Shown here piece after piece: positions 48,985 to 62,104 of a stretch of DNA of 64,000 bases (position 1 is its first letter; each line of letters opens with the position of its first letter). The DNA comes from Comamonadaceae bacterium (lineage in GTDB: Bacteria; Pseudomonadota; Gammaproteobacteria; Burkholderiales; Burkholderiaceae_C), in the NCBI GenBank assembly GCA_947448745.1, contig CANFOQ010000007.1, positions 1-64,000 of the forward strand. Reading direction: 5' to 3'. Made by a program: the position numbers and the translations under genes. The notes below the pieces were generated by a model that saw only the letters and a list, made by a program, of their open reading frames with translations, searched no databases and was not told where the DNA came from.

Positions 48985-50133
48985 ATGTCCCAAACCCCGC
49001 AACCCCAACAAATCGCCATGGTGGCGGGTGAAGCCTCGGGTGATTTGCTGGCGTCTTTGTTGATCCCCAGCTTGCAACAACAGTGGCCCGGTGTGCAACT
49101 GTGTGGCATTGGCGGCCCGCGCATGAATGCCCTTGGTTTTGCATCTTGGTGGCCGGTGAGCAAATTGGCCGTGCGTGGCTATGTGGAGGTGCTGAAACAC
49201 TACCGCGAGATTGTCGGGATTCGCCGTCAACTCAAACAACGCTTGCTGCAAGACCCGCCCCAGTTGTTCATCGGGGTCGATGCGCCTGATTTCAACCTTG
49301 ATTTGGCCAAAGACTTGAAGAAGCAAGGCATTCCCACGGTTCAATTTGTCTGTCCCTCGGTCTGGGCATGGCGGGCGGAGCGCTTGCAGAAAATCCGCGA
49401 CAGTGTCGATCATGTCTTGTGTTTGTTTCCCTTCGAACCGGCCTTGTTGGCACAACACGGCATTGCCGCCACTTTTGTGGGCCATCCAATTGCCCACACC
49501 ATCGCTGACCATGTGGACAAAGCGCCTGTTCGTGCTGCACTGGGTTTGGATGACAACGACTTGGTTTTGACCTTGATGCCCGGTAGCCGACAGTCTGAAA
49601 TAGCGCAGCTTGCCCCGGTGTTCTTGCAAGCCGCAGCCTTGCTTCAACAACAGCATCCCCAGTTGCAGGTTTTGTTGCCCGTGGCCCCAGGATTGATGTC
49701 GGCGGTGCAAGCGCATGTGCACCACAGTGGGTTGAAAAACATTCGATTGTTGGAAGGCCAAAGCCATGCGGCCTTGGGCGCTGCTGATTTGGTGTTGGTG
49801 GCCAGTGGCACGGCCACCTTGGAAGCCGCTTTGTTCAAACGCCCCATGGTCATCGCTTACAAAATGCCCTGGCTGAGTTGGCAAATCACGAACCGAAAAC
49901 GATTGCAAGCTTGGGTCGGCTTGCCCAACATCTTGTGCCAAGATTTTGTGGTGCCCGAATTGCTGCAAGACGCCGCCACGCCGCAGGCATTCGCCAGCGC
50001 ATTGCAGCACTGGCTTGACCATCCCGAACAAGTCAAGCAAATGCATCAAGCTTTTCAAGCCTTGCATCAAAGCTTGAAACAAGACATGTCCTCACTGGCC
50101 CGCCATGCGCTCGAAAAAATCATTGCCGCTTGA
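48985..50133 (+). CDS. lpxB: Lipid A disaccharide synthase
   Basis: Predicted 382 residues. GT19 glycosyltransferase that joins UDP-diacylglucosamine and lipid X. The N-terminal [15 protein letters not shown] and the central [17 protein letters not shown] and [10 protein letters not shown] motifs are typical. I chose the ATG at 48985 behind GCAGG; GTG and TTG codons lie directly upstream. Its 3' end overlaps the start of rnhB by 29 bases in another frame. Confidence 0.96.
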   Translation: MSQTPQPQQIAMVAGEASGDLLASLLIPSLQQQWPGVQLCGIGGPRMNALGFASWWPVSKLAVRGYVEVLKHYREIVGIRRQLKQRLLQDPPQLFIGVDAPDFNLDLAKDLKKQGIPTVQFVCPSVWAWRAERLQKIRDSVDHVLCLFPFEPALLAQHGIAATFVGHPIAHTIADHVDKAPVRAALGLDDNDLVLTLMPGSRQSEIAQLAPVFLQAAALLQQQHPQLQVLLPVAPGLMSAVQAHVHHSGLKNIRLLEGQSHAALGAADLVLVASGTATLEAALFKRPMVIAYKMPWLSWQITNRKRLQAWVGLPNILCQDFVVPELLQDAATPQAFASALQHWLDHPEQVKQMHQAFQALHQSLKQDMSSLARHALEKIIAA

Positions 50134-50743
50134 GCAAACCGCCTTGAATTGGGACGGCCCGGTGTTGCTGGCTGGGGTGGACGAGGCCGGGCGTGGCCCC
50201 TTGGCTGGCCCGGTGTTTGCCGCAGCGGTGATCTTGGACGATTTATCGCCCATCAAAGGATTGGCCGACTCGAAAAAACTCAGCCCGTTGAAGCGCGACA
50301 AGCTCTATGACGAGATTCGCGCTCGCGCTTTGTGTTGTTCGGTCGCGCAAGCCTCGGTGGAAGAAATCGATCGATTGAATATTTTGCAGGCCACGATGTT
50401 GGCCATGCAACGTGCGGTGCAAGGCTTGCGGCTCAAGCCCGGCAAAGTCTTGGTGGATGGCAATCGGCTGCCCGTGCTGGACATCTTGGCCGAAGCCATC
50501 ATCAAAGGCGACAGCAAGGTGCCGTGTATTTCTGCTGCATCCATCTTGGCCAAAGTAGAGCGTGATCGCTGGTGTGAAAGCATTGACCAAGCCTTTCCCA
50601 ACCATGGTTTTGCCCAGCACAAAGGCTATGGCACAGCCGCGCATTTGCTGGCTTTGCAAATCCATGGCCCGACCATCTGGCACCGCCGCAGTTTTGCACC
50701 GGTGACCGCCTTGTTGCACAAAGCAGAACAGCTCTCGTCATGA
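50105..50743 (+). CDS. rnhB: Ribonuclease HII
   Basis: Predicted 212 residues. Nicks RNA strands of RNA/DNA hybrids and removes single ribonucleotides from DNA. The motif [19 protein letters not shown] contains the first catalytic Asp and Glu; later [12 protein letters not shown] and [17 protein letters not shown] are standard. The ATG lies inside lpxB (29-base overlap); a TTG six codons in would shorten the overlap. Its stop overlaps the next gene's ATG (ATGA). Confidence 0.95.
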   Translation: MRSKKSLPLEQTALNWDGPVLLAGVDEAGRGPLAGPVFAAAVILDDLSPIKGLADSKKLSPLKRDKLYDEIRARALCCSVAQASVEEIDRLNILQATMLAMQRAVQGLRLKPGKVLVDGNRLPVLDILAEAIIKGDSKVPCISAASILAKVERDRWCESIDQAFPNHGFAQHKGYGTAAHLLALQIHGPTIWHRRSFAPVTALLHKAEQLSS

Positions 50744-51522
50744 CGCCCAAGACCGTCACCTCCAAAGACAACCCCTGGTTCAAGCAACTGCGTCAACTCA
50801 CCAGCGACAACACGGCTTACCGTTTGCAGCAGCGCGTTTGGTTGGAAGGCGATCATTTGTGCCAAGCCGCGGTGGACCGTGGCCATCGACTGGCGGAAGT
50901 GGTGATGTCCGATACCGTGGATGAACAAGTCATCGCCCAATGGTCTGAACGGTGTGACGCCTTGACCTTGTTGCCGGACAAACTCATGCAAGCCCTCAGC
51001 AACTTGCCTTCACCTGCTTGGATGGGTGCGGTGCTGGCCTTGCCAAGCGCTGTGGACTTGCAGCCTGACCAGCCCAGTTTGGTGTTGGACCGCTTGCAAG
51101 ATCCTGGCAATGCGGGTTCCATTTTGCGCAGTGCCGCTGCGTTTGGCTTCACCCAAGTCATCACCACCCCGGGTACGGTGGCCATGTGGTCTGCCAAAGT
51201 GGTGCGTGCCGCCATGGGGGCGCATTTCGGTGTTCGCTTGTTTGAATCTGTGTCGATGGAGGAATTGGCTGCATTGAATTTGCCGGTGTTGATCACCAGT
51301 TCACACCAAGGTGATTTTTTGCACGAACTGGTGCAACGCCAACAACTGCCCATGCCCTGCATGTGGGTCTTGGGCCATGAAGGGCAGGGCGTGGACCCGC
51401 GTTGGACCGCGTTGGCCCAGCAACAGGTGCGCATCGCGCAACCCGGTGGCGAAGAGTCTTTGAATGTGGCCGCCGCCGCTGCCATTTGCCTGCATGCGAG
51501 TGCTACACAAGCGCGTCATTGA
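50740..51522 (+). CDS. TrmH/SpoU-family RNA 2'-O-methyltransferase
   Basis: Predicted 260 residues. An N-terminal L30e-like RNA-binding domain (about 1-95) precedes the SPOUT methyltransferase domain with its three motifs: [33 protein letters not shown] and [19 protein letters not shown]. The substrate, rRNA or tRNA, cannot be told from the sequence; the domain order matches the RlmB/TsnR side of the family. It overlaps rnhB by four bases and ends the cluster that began at rpsB. Confidence 0.93.
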   Translation: MTPKTVTSKDNPWFKQLRQLTSDNTAYRLQQRVWLEGDHLCQAAVDRGHRLAEVVMSDTVDEQVIAQWSERCDALTLLPDKLMQALSNLPSPAWMGAVLALPSAVDLQPDQPSLVLDRLQDPGNAGSILRSAAAFGFTQVITTPGTVAMWSAKVVRAAMGAHFGVRLFESVSMEELAALNLPVLITSSHQGDFLHELVQRQQLPMPCMWVLGHEGQGVDPRWTALAQQQVRIAQPGGEESLNVAAAAAICLHASATQARH

Positions 51523-51531
51523 AGAGATTTC

Positions 51532-51554
51532 GGGTTAACCCTGAGGGTTATAAT
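51532..51554 (+). promoter_or_regulatory. carAB promoter with overlapping GGGTTA repeats
   Basis: A perfect TATAAT -10 lies at 51549-51554. Directly upstream, GGGTTAACCC (51532-51541) is a perfect 10-base palindrome, and TAACCC-TGA-GGGTTA (51536-51550) is a second inverted repeat that shares its arm and runs into the -10. So three half-sites of GGGTTA/TAACCC cover the spacer. No good -35 is present, which suggests an activator or a repressor binding here. Confidence 0.55.
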
Positions 51555-51621
51555 GCCGGACTTCTTCATCAACCGCACGCCCTTCGCTCGATAAAAAGCC
51601 AATCCCCTTGTCAAGTCGTCA

Positions 51622-51638
51622 AAGAGAGGGCCTCTCTT
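51622..51638 (+). other. Inverted repeat in the carA leader
   Basis: AAGAGAGG and CCTCTCTT are perfect 8-base arms around one G, 34 bases before the carA start. As RNA it would fold with a shorter stem (AAGAGA/TCTCTT). No terminator follows. It may affect carA translation or bind a protein. Confidence 0.35.
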
Positions 51639-51672
51639 GGTCGCGGGGCGTCACCGAATCTCGGAGATCTGA

Positions 51673-52837
51673 GTGCTTTTGTCTCTTCAGGGAAATCACC
51701 CTTCCGCTATCTTGGCGCTTGCAGACGGCACAGTCTTCACAGGGCAATCCATCGGTCATCAAGGCCACACTGTAGGCGAGGTGGTTTTCAACACTTCGAT
51801 GACGGGTTATCAAGAAATATTGACCGACCCCAGTTACAACCAACAGATGGTGACCCTCACCTATCCCCACATTGGCAATTACGGGGTATGCGAAGAAGAC
51901 AGTGAATCCAGTGATGTGCACGCCGCCGGCTTGATCATCAAAAATCTGCCCCTGATCCATTCCAATTTCCGCGCCCAAAGCAATTTGTCGGATTATTTGA
52001 AAGCGCACAAAACGGTGGCGATTGCCAACATCGACACCCGCAAACTCACCCGCCATTTGCGCGAACACGGTGCGCAAAACGGTGCCATCCTCGGCTTGGC
52101 CGCGGGTGAGTTGCCCACTCCCGAAAAAATCAAAGAAGCCATTGCCTTGGCCCAAACCGCACCGGCCATGTCGGGCTTGGATTTGGCGAAAGTCGTGTCG
52201 GTGAAAGCAGCCTACGAATGGCTGGAAACCGAATGGCAATTGGGCCGTGGCTATGGCCAACAAAGCAACGCCAAGTTTCATGTGGTCGCCTTGGACTTCG
52301 GTGTCAAACGCAACATCTTGCGCATGCTGGCCCAGCGCGGTTGCAAAGTCACCGTGGTGCCCGCTCAAACCTCGGCAGAAGACGTCATGAAGTTGAAGCC
52401 CGATGGCGTGTTTTTGTCCAATGGCCCGGGCGACCCTGGCCCTTGCACCTACGCCATTGAAGCCACACAATCTTTCTTGACCCAGCGTGTGCCACTGTTT
52501 GGCATTTGCTTGGGGCACCAAATTTTGGCTTTGGCCTGCGGCGCACAAACCTACAAAATGAAATTCGGTCACCACGGTGCCAACCATCCGGTGAAAGACT
52601 TGGCCACAGGCCGTGTCTCCATCACCAGTCAAAACCACGGTTTCGCCGTGGATGACAAAACACTGCCGGCCCATGTGCGTGCCACGCACGTGAGTTTGTT
52701 TGACGGCAGTTTGCAAGGCCTGGAACTCACCAACCAACCGGCCTTCAGTTTTCAAGGTCACCCCGAGGCCTCTCCGGGCCCCCACGATATCGGCTACTTG
52801 TTTGACCGTTTCATTCAATCCATGGCGGTAACTTCAC

Positions 52838-52845
<8 letters not shown>
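51673..52845 (+). CDS. carA: Carbamoyl phosphate synthetase, small (glutaminase) subunit
   Basis: Predicted 390 residues. Releases ammonia from glutamine and channels it to CarB for arginine and pyrimidine synthesis. The N-terminal CPSase_sm domain begins at [17 protein letters not shown]; the C-terminal class I glutamine amidotransferase has the nucleophile Cys in [16 protein letters not shown] and the His-x-Glu in [13 protein letters not shown]. The start is GTG at 51673 behind CGGAGA. Its end overlaps carB by eight bases. Confidence 0.96.
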
Positions 52846-56092
<3,247 letters not shown>

Positions 56093-56113
56093 GCTTTTCA
56101 CGGATCAATTGAC

Positions 56114-56590
56114 ATGGCCACCATTCCCATCACCAAAAACGGTGCTGAAAAATTAAAACAAGAATTGCACACCTTGAAAACCGTGGATCGGCCTTGGGTG
56201 ATCAACGCCATTGCTGAAGCCCGGGCACAAGGCGACTTGAGCGAGAACGCTGAATACGATGCGGCCAAAGACCGTCAAGGTTTCATTGAAGGGCGCATTC
56301 AAGAAATTGAGAGCAAGCTGTCCATGTCGCAAATCATTGACCCCACTAATTTGGATGCGGGCGGCCGCGTGGTGTTTGGCGCCACTGTGGAACTGGAGGA
56401 TGAAGCTTCAGGGGATGCTTTCAAATACCAAATCGTGGGCGAGGATGAGGCCGATTTGAAACTGGGCTTGATCAACATCAGCAGCCCGATTGCCCGCGCC
56501 TTGATTGGCAAAGAAGAGGGTGATGTGGCCAGCGTCGAAGCGCCAGGCGGCGTGAAAACCTATGAAATCATCAAGGTGTCCTACCTCTGA
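56114..56590 (+). CDS. greA: Transcription elongation factor GreA
   Basis: Predicted 158 residues, the usual length. Enters the secondary channel of RNA polymerase and stimulates cleavage of backtracked RNA. The N-terminal coiled coil contains the acidic tip ([18 protein letters not shown]) with the catalytic Asp and Glu; the C-terminal FKBP-like domain follows. It lies 21 bases after carB. It converges on the yhbY gene with a four-base gap. Confidence 0.97.
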   Translation: MATIPITKNGAEKLKQELHTLKTVDRPWVINAIAEARAQGDLSENAEYDAAKDRQGFIEGRIQEIESKLSMSQIIDPTNLDAGGRVVFGATVELEDEASGDAFKYQIVGEDEADLKLGLINISSPIARALIGKEEGDVASVEAPGGVKTYEIIKVSYL

Positions 56591-56594
56591 GAGG

Positions 56595-57068
56595 TCAACC
56601 TTGGGCTGACTTCTTGACCGATTTTTGTTTGGGTTTGGCGCGTTTGATTTGACCGCCGGCCGCCAAGCGTTGATTGCCCAGCACTTTCACACGCTTCATT
56701 TCGGGTCGTTGACCACCACGGCTGCTGTATTTCAAAACCTTGAACTCACGCGGACCTGGTTTGCGGTCTTCATCGATCTTTTTGGCTTTTTCAGGCTGTG
56801 GCCGCCACAGCACGAGCAACTTGCCGATGTGTTGAATCGGTGCGGCCTTGAGTTGATTGGCCAAGGCTTGAAAGATCACTTCACGGGTTTGGCGGTCGTC
56901 ACCCAAGACACGAATTTTGATCAGACCGTGGGCATTCAAGGCCAAGTCGGTTTCTTTGACCACCGCGGCAGTGAGGCCATCATTGCCAATCATGACGACG
57001 GGGTCTAAGTGATGGGCCAATGCACGATGGGCTTTGCGTTCGGTGGGGGTGAGTTGAATAGCAGACAT
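56595..57068 (-). CDS. yhbY: YhbY-family CRM-domain RNA-binding protein
   Basis: Predicted 157 residues. The CRM domain (about residues 3-95: [33 protein letters not shown]) has the GxxG-like loop and resembles E. coli YhbY, which associates with pre-50S particles. A basic C-terminal extension of about 60 residues (rich in Lys, Arg and Gln) goes beyond the 97-residue E. coli protein. The ATG at 57066-57068 is chosen because upstream extensions are unlike the family. It diverges from rlmE. Confidence 0.9.
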   Translation of the reverse strand: MSAIQLTPTERKAHRALAHHLDPVVMIGNDGLTAAVVKETDLALNAHGLIKIRVLGDDRQTREVIFQALANQLKAAPIQHIGKLLVLWRPQPEKAKKIDEDRKPGPREFKVLKYSSRGGQRPEMKRVKVLGNQRLAAGGQIKRAKPKQKSVKKSAQG

Positions 57069-57102
57069 GTCGGTATTATCAGCCGAGACAGAGGGCCAAG
57101 AA

Positions 57103-57768
57103 TTGAAAGTCAAAACGCAAAGCAAAAAAGTCAACAAGTCATGGTTGAACGACCATGTCAATGACCCCTATGTGAAATTGGCCAAGCGCGAAGGGTACAG
57201 AGCCAGAGCCGCCTACAAACTCAAAGAAATTGACGAGAGTTTGGGCCTGTTCAAACCCGGCATGGTGGTGGTGGATTTGGGCAGTACGCCAGGCGCTTGG
57301 AGCCAGTATTTGCGCCGACGCATGGCCCCAGAAGGTGCCGCCACTGGCGAATTGGATGCCACCTTGGTGGCGTTGGATTTGCTGCCGATGGAGCCTATTG
57401 AAGGCGTTTTCTTTTTGCAAGGCGATTTTCGAGACGAAGCCGTTTTGGCCCAGTTGGTCGAACACCTTGATGGCAAAGCCGTGGATGTGGTGGTGTCTGA
57501 CATGGCGCCCAATTTATCGGGCATTGCTTCAGCGGATGCAGCCCGCATTTCGCACTTGGTGGAATTGGCGGTCGATTTCTGCAAGAGCCATTTAAAAAAT
57601 GACGGTGCATTGGTGGTCAAGGTGTTCCACGGCGGCGGCTATGACGACTTGGTCAAGCTGTTTCAAGACACGTTCAAGGTGGTCAAGCCCTTTAAGCCCA
57701 AAGCCAGCAGGGACAAATCCGCTGAGAATTTTCTGGTGGGCATAGGATTGAAGGCCACTCAAAGTTAG
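57103..57768 (+). CDS. rlmE: 23S rRNA (uridine(2552)-2'-O)-methyltransferase
   Basis: Predicted 221 residues (FtsJ/RrmJ). Methylates U2552 in the A loop of 23S rRNA. The start [20 protein letters not shown] is family-typical; the SAM motif is [15 protein letters not shown], and the catalytic K-D-K-E tetrad falls in [22 protein letters not shown] and the final SAENFLVG segment. I prefer the TTG at 57103 behind GAGGG; an ATG at 57067 would add 12 residues and overlap the divergent yhbY start codon. ftsH follows after 196 bases. Confidence 0.93.
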   Translation: MKVKTQSKKVNKSWLNDHVNDPYVKLAKREGYRARAAYKLKEIDESLGLFKPGMVVVDLGSTPGAWSQYLRRRMAPEGAATGELDATLVALDLLPMEPIEGVFFLQGDFRDEAVLAQLVEHLDGKAVDVVVSDMAPNLSGIASADAARISHLVELAVDFCKSHLKNDGALVVKVFHGGGYDDLVKLFQDTFKVVKPFKPKASRDKSAENFLVGIGLKATQS

Positions 57769-57823
57769 TTTATTTGTATTCAAAAGAAGTCAATTTCGCG
57801 CTTCAAGCCCACCAGTACAGGCT

Positions 57824-57863
57824 CGATAAGCCCTTGAAGAGCCTATCGGGGTGGTCTCCATAC
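57824..57863 (+). promoter_or_regulatory. Palindrome and possible heat-shock promoter before ftsH
   Basis: A 25-base imperfect palindrome (57824-57848) has arms CGATA/TATCG, GC/GC and CTT/AAG with two symmetric mismatches around a central G. Its centre, CCCTTGAAG (57831-57839), resembles a sigma-32 -35, and CTCCATAC (57856-57863) resembles CCCCATNT, but the 16-17-base spacing is longer than usual. The 196-base gap between rlmE and ftsH holds no gene. A TAAAAT box at 57904-57909 could be an alternative sigma-70 -10. Confidence 0.35.
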
Positions 57864-57964
57864 CACGCTGTGTGGGGGCATGGGAAAAGCAGCTTGAAAA
57901 GCCTAAAATGGTCGCAACCTACTGCCCAAGCATTTCGCTAGGCACGCATTGACTGGAGTTCACT

Positions 57965-59878
57965 TTGAACAACCCTTGGTTCTCTAAATTGGCTGTTTGG
58001 CTCGTGATTGCCATGGTGCTTTTCACCGTTTTCAAGCAGTTTGATACACGCGGTCAAACAGGCAATGGCTACTTGGCTTATTCCGACTTTCTCGAAGAAG
58101 TGCGTGGCAAACGCATCAAATCAGCCACCATCCAAGAAGGTCAGGGCGGCACAGAAATTGTCGCCACCACCACCGATGAACGCAAGGTGCGCACCAATGC
58201 CACTTACTTAGACCGCGGCTTGGTGGGTGACTTGATCGCCAACAACGTGAAGTTCGATGTCAAACCCCGCGAAGAAGGTTCCTTGCTCATGACTCTGTTG
58301 GTCAGCTGGGGCCCCATGTTGCTGCTCATTGGTGTATGGGTCTACTTCATGCGGCAAATGCAAGGCGGCGGCAAAGGCGGCGCTTTCAGCTTTGGCAAAA
58401 GCAAAGCCCGCATGCTGGATGAGAACAACAACACGGTCACCTTCGCTGATGTGGCCGGTTGCGATGAAGCCAAAGAAGAAGTCAAAGAGGTTGTCGACTT
58501 CTTGAAAGACCCGCAAAAATTTCAAAAACTCGGTGGACGCATTCCCCGCGGTTTGTTGCTGGTTGGCCCCCCTGGAACCGGCAAAACCTTGTTGGCCAAA
58601 GGCATCGCCGGTGAAGCCAAGGTGCCTTTCTTCAGCATTTCAGGCTCAGACTTCGTTGAGATGTTTGTGGGTGTGGGCGCTGCACGTGTGCGCGACATGT
58701 TTGAAAACGCCAAGAAAAACGCCCCTTGCATCATCTTCATTGATGAAATTGATGCAGTTGGTCGCCAGCGCGGTGCCGGCTTGGGTGGTGGCAACGATGA
58801 ACGCGAACAAACCTTGAACCAAATGCTGGTGGAGATGGATGGTTTTGAAACCAACTTGGGTGTGATCGTGGTGGCCGCCACCAACCGCCCAGACATCTTG
58901 GATGCCGCCTTGTTGCGCCCAGGTCGCTTTGACCGTCAGGTCTATGTGACCTTGCCTGATATTCGGGGTCGCGAACAAATCTTGAATGTGCACATGCGCA
59001 AAATCCCTGTGGGTCAAGACGTGTCGCCAGGCGTGATTGCGCGTGGCACACCTGGCATGAGTGGCGCAGACTTGGCCAATTTGACCAACGAAGCCGCCTT
59101 GATGGCAGCTCGTCGCAATGCCCGCGTGGTTGAGATGGTGGACTTTGAAAAAGCCAAAGACAAAATCCTCATGGGACCTGAGCGCCGCAGCATGGTGATG
59201 CCCGAGGAAGAGCGTCGCAACACGGCCTACCACGAGTCTGGCCATGCCTTGATCGGCAAGTTGCTGCCCAAATGCGATCCGGTGCACAAAGTCACCATCA
59301 TTCCGCGTGGTCGTGCCCTGGGTGTCACCATGAGCCTGCCAGAAGCTGACCGTTACAGCTATGACCGCGTCTACATGTTGAACCAAATCAGCATGTTGTT
59401 TGGTGGTCGCATCGCCGAAGAAGTGTTCATGAATCAAATGACCACGGGTGCATCCAATGACTTTGAACGTGCCACCCAAATCGCCCGCGACATGGTGATG
59501 CGCTACGGCATGTCAGAAGCCTTGGGCCCCATGGTTTATGCCGAAAACGAAGGCGAAGTGTTCTTGGGTCGCTCGGTGACCAAAACCACCAACATGAGCG
59601 AATCGACCATGAAGAAAGTGGACGACGAGGTCCGCAACATCATTGATGGCCAATACAACTTGGCGCGTCGCCTGATTGAAGAGCACGCTGAGCAGATGCA
59701 CGCCATGGCCCACGCTTTGCTGGAATGGGAAACCATCGACAGCGAGCAACTCGACGACATCATGGCTGGGCGCCCACCCCGCCCACCCAAAGATTGGGCG
59801 CCGCGCACACCTTCCTCAGGTGATGGTTCGGGTGGCACACCGTCGGTGCAACCCAATCCCACACCCACCACGGCATGA
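57965..59878 (+). CDS. ftsH: ATP-dependent zinc metalloprotease FtsH
   Basis: Predicted 637 residues, hexameric inner-membrane protease that degrades misfolded membrane proteins and, in E. coli, LpxC and sigma-32. Two membrane helices (about 6-24 and 108-128) flank a periplasmic domain; AAA+ domain with Walker A GPPGTGKT (201-208), Walker [12 protein letters not shown] and second region of homology; zinc site His423-Glu-Ser-Gly-His427 (HESGH instead of the commoner HEAGH). The C-terminal tail is Pro/Gly-rich. The start is TTG behind GGAG. folP overlaps its stop. Confidence 0.97.
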   Translation: MNNPWFSKLAVWLVIAMVLFTVFKQFDTRGQTGNGYLAYSDFLEEVRGKRIKSATIQEGQGGTEIVATTTDERKVRTNATYLDRGLVGDLIANNVKFDVKPREEGSLLMTLLVSWGPMLLLIGVWVYFMRQMQGGGKGGAFSFGKSKARMLDENNNTVTFADVAGCDEAKEEVKEVVDFLKDPQKFQKLGGRIPRGLLLVGPPGTGKTLLAKGIAGEAKVPFFSISGSDFVEMFVGVGAARVRDMFENAKKNAPCIIFIDEIDAVGRQRGAGLGGGNDEREQTLNQMLVEMDGFETNLGVIVVAATNRPDILDAALLRPGRFDRQVYVTLPDIRGREQILNVHMRKIPVGQDVSPGVIARGTPGMSGADLANLTNEAALMAARRNARVVEMVDFEKAKDKILMGPERRSMVMPEEERRNTAYHESGHALIGKLLPKCDPVHKVTIIPRGRALGVTMSLPEADRYSYDRVYMLNQISMLFGGRIAEEVFMNQMTTGASNDFERATQIARDMVMRYGMSEALGPMVYAENEGEVFLGRSVTKTTNMSESTMKKVDDEVRNIIDGQYNLARRLIEEHAEQMHAMAHALLEWETIDSEQLDDIMAGRPPRPPKDWAPRTPSSGDGSGGTPSVQPNPTPTTA

Positions 59879-60747
59879 TCCAGGCCAATAAGGATACCAA
59901 TCTGGGGCTTCGGCCCCATTTTGATTTTTGGCAGACCTCTCGATTCGAATTGAGCTTGCAACGCCCCTTGGTGATGGGGATTGTGAACGTCACACCGGAC
60001 TCTTTCTCTGGCCATCCAACCCCCAAGTTGGCAGCCATGGCCATTGAAGAAGCAATGCGATTGCGACAATCGGGTGCCGATATGTTGGACGTGGGGGGTG
60101 AATCCACCCGGCCAGGCGCCACGGCGTTGACCGCAGATCAAGAATGGGCCCGTATCGAGCCTGTATTGGGTGAGTTGATGAACTGGCATGTGCCCATCTC
60201 CGTCGACACCTACCACGCTGAAAACATGCGCCGTGCATTGGACATGGGCGTGGACATCATCAATGACGTGTGGGCCCTGCGACAAGCGGATGCCTTGTCC
60301 GTGGTGGCTGCTTACAAGTGCGGCATCTGCATGATGCACATGCATGGCGAACCACAAACCATGCAGATCAGCCCCATGCAAGGCGAGGCCATGCCTTCGG
60401 TATTGGATTTTTTCACCAAGCAATTGCACCGGACCGATGCTGCTGGCATTGATCGTCAACGCATCGTCATCGACCCCGGGGTTGGCTTTGGCAAAACCGT
60501 TGAACAAAATTTCCAATTGCTTGCTCAGCAAGCGCAACTTCATTCTTTGCAAGCGCCGGTGTTGGTGGGCTGGTCGCGCAAATCGTCGCTGGGGGCGGTA
60601 ACGGGTTTGGATGTTCACCAACGCTTGATCCCCAGCGTCACAGCAGCCATCTTGGCCGTTGAGCGAGGTGCCGCGGTCGTGCGCGTGCATGATGTGGCTG
60701 AAACGGTGTCGGCCTTGGCCGTCTGGTCCGCAGCCAAGCGTCTTTAA
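59875..60747 (+). CDS. folP: Dihydropteroate synthase
   Basis: Predicted 290 residues, TIM barrel. Condenses p-aminobenzoate with hydroxymethyl-dihydropterin diphosphate in folate synthesis; the sulfonamide target. The two Pfam signatures are clear: [13 protein letters not shown] (diphosphate loop) and [26 protein letters not shown] follows near residue 202. The ATG overlaps the ftsH stop (ATGA). glmM follows after 28 bases, the usual order. Confidence 0.97.
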   Translation: MIQANKDTNLGLRPHFDFWQTSRFELSLQRPLVMGIVNVTPDSFSGHPTPKLAAMAIEEAMRLRQSGADMLDVGGESTRPGATALTADQEWARIEPVLGELMNWHVPISVDTYHAENMRRALDMGVDIINDVWALRQADALSVVAAYKCGICMMHMHGEPQTMQISPMQGEAMPSVLDFFTKQLHRTDAAGIDRQRIVIDPGVGFGKTVEQNFQLLAQQAQLHSLQAPVLVGWSRKSSLGAVTGLDVHQRLIPSVTAAILAVERGAAVVRVHDVAETVSALAVWSAAKRL

Positions 60748-60775
60748 AATCATCCAAACAATCAAGAAGACAACG

Positions 60776-62104
60776 ATGAAAAGAAACTACTTTGGCACGG
60801 ATGGCATTAGAGGCACGGTGGGTCAATCCCCCATCACTCCAGACTTCATGTTGCGCTTGGCCAATGCGGTGGGCCATCAACTCAAGGCAGAAGATGCACG
60901 TCCAAGGGTGTTGATCGGCAAAGACACGCGTATCTCTGGCTATATGTTGGAGTCCGCGCTCGAAGCAGGTTTCAATTCAGCAGGTGTGGATGTCGTCTTG
61001 CTGGGGCCATTGCCCACGCCAGGCGTGGCCTATTTGACCAAAGCATTGCGGGCCAATTTGGGGGTGGTCATCAGCGCCAGTCACAACCCGTTTGACGACA
61101 ACGGCATCAAATTTTTCAGTGCGGCAGGCAGCAAATTGGATGATGCTTGGGAGTTGGCCGTGGAAGCCAAATTGGCACAAGCACCTGTCTGGGTGGACTC
61201 CCAATCCTTGGGCAAAGCCAAGCGTTTGGATGATGCAGCGGGTCGCTACATTGAGTTCTGCAAAAGTGCCTTCCATGCAGATTTGACCCTGAAAGGGCAA
61301 AAAATCGTGGTTGATGCGGCCCATGGTGCAGCCTACTTGATCGCTCCAAAATTGTTCAGCGAATTGGGGGCCGAAGTGGTGTCGATTGGTTGTTCTCCGG
61401 ATGGCATGAACATCAACCAAAACGTCGGGGCCACTAAGCCACAGGCATTGCAACGTGCAGTTCTCGATTCAGGTGCGCAGTTTGGTGTGGCCTTGGATGG
61501 TGACGCGGATCGCTTGATCATGGCGGATGCCACCGGCCGTTTGTTCAATGGTGACGAACTCTTGTATTTGTTGGCCTTAGACCGACTTCGTGCAGGCGAC
61601 AACATCAAAGCCGTGGTGGGCACCCTCATGACCAACCAAGGCATTGAGTTGGCACTGAACAAGCAAGGCATCCAACTTCACCGCGCCAAGGTGGGCGACC
61701 GGTATGTGTTGGAAACCATGGTGCAAAACCATTTGCTGTTGGGTGGGGAAGGCTCAGGCCATTTGTTGGTGCTGGACAAGCATTCCACCGGTGATGGCTT
61801 GATCAGCGCCTTGCAAGTGTTGCAATGCTGTTTGCGAGCCAAATCCACGCCATCAGAATTGCTCAAAGACGTGAAATTATTCCCGCAATGCCTTTTGAAT
61901 GTTCGATGGGCACCTGATGTCGATTGGCGGACGCACCAGGGTTTTCAAACCGCCATCAAGCAGACCGAACAACGCTTGGGACAAAACGGGCGTGTGTTGA
62001 TCCGACCCAGTGGCACCGAGCCAGTTCTTCGCATCATGGTTGAAGCCATGGACCAAACCACCGCTGAATCCAGTGCGCAAGCATTGGCTGACATCCTTGT
62101 CTGA
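60776..62104 (+). CDS. glmM: Phosphoglucosamine mutase
   Basis: Predicted 442 residues. Interconverts glucosamine 6- and 1-phosphate for UDP-GlcNAc, feeding peptidoglycan and the LpxA reaction. The start [14 protein letters not shown], the phosphorylated Ser102 in [12 protein letters not shown], the Mg2+ loop [10 protein letters not shown] and the C-terminal phosphate-binding [14 protein letters not shown] are all present. I chose the ATG at 60776; the frame stays open upstream inside folP without similarity. Its last eight bases overlap ppk1. Confidence 0.97.
   Translation: MKRNYFGTDGIRGTVGQSPITPDFMLRLANAVGHQLKAEDARPRVLIGKDTRISGYMLESALEAGFNSAGVDVVLLGPLPTPGVAYLTKALRANLGVVISASHNPFDDNGIKFFSAAGSKLDDAWELAVEAKLAQAPVWVDSQSLGKAKRLDDAAGRYIEFCKSAFHADLTLKGQKIVVDAAHGAAYLIAPKLFSELGAEVVSIGCSPDGMNINQNVGATKPQALQRAVLDSGAQFGVALDGDADRLIMADATGRLFNGDELLYLLALDRLRAGDNIKAVVGTLMTNQGIELALNKQGIQLHRAKVGDRYVLETMVQNHLLLGGEGSGHLLVLDKHSTGDGLISALQVLQCCLRAKSTPSELLKDVKLFPQCLLNVRWAPDVDWRTHQGFQTAIKQTEQRLGQNGRVLIRPSGTEPVLRIMVEAMDQTTAESSAQALADILV

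Noticed and set aside
48355-50082. 575-codon open frame opposite lpxA and lpxB
   Set aside because: Antisense shadow of two well-conserved genes, spanning the gap between them, with no recognisable domain.
51553-51594. 13-residue frame MPDFFINRTPFAR upstream of carA, considered as a leader peptide
   Set aside because: Its ATG overlaps the TATAAT -10, so it would not be in the transcript; there is no matching terminator and no run of Arg or other control codons.
57066-57069. Second case of overlapping divergent start codons (yhbY and rlmE)
   Set aside because: The rlmE family start and the GAGGG ribosome binding site favour the TTG at 57103, so the overlap at 57067 is probably accidental.
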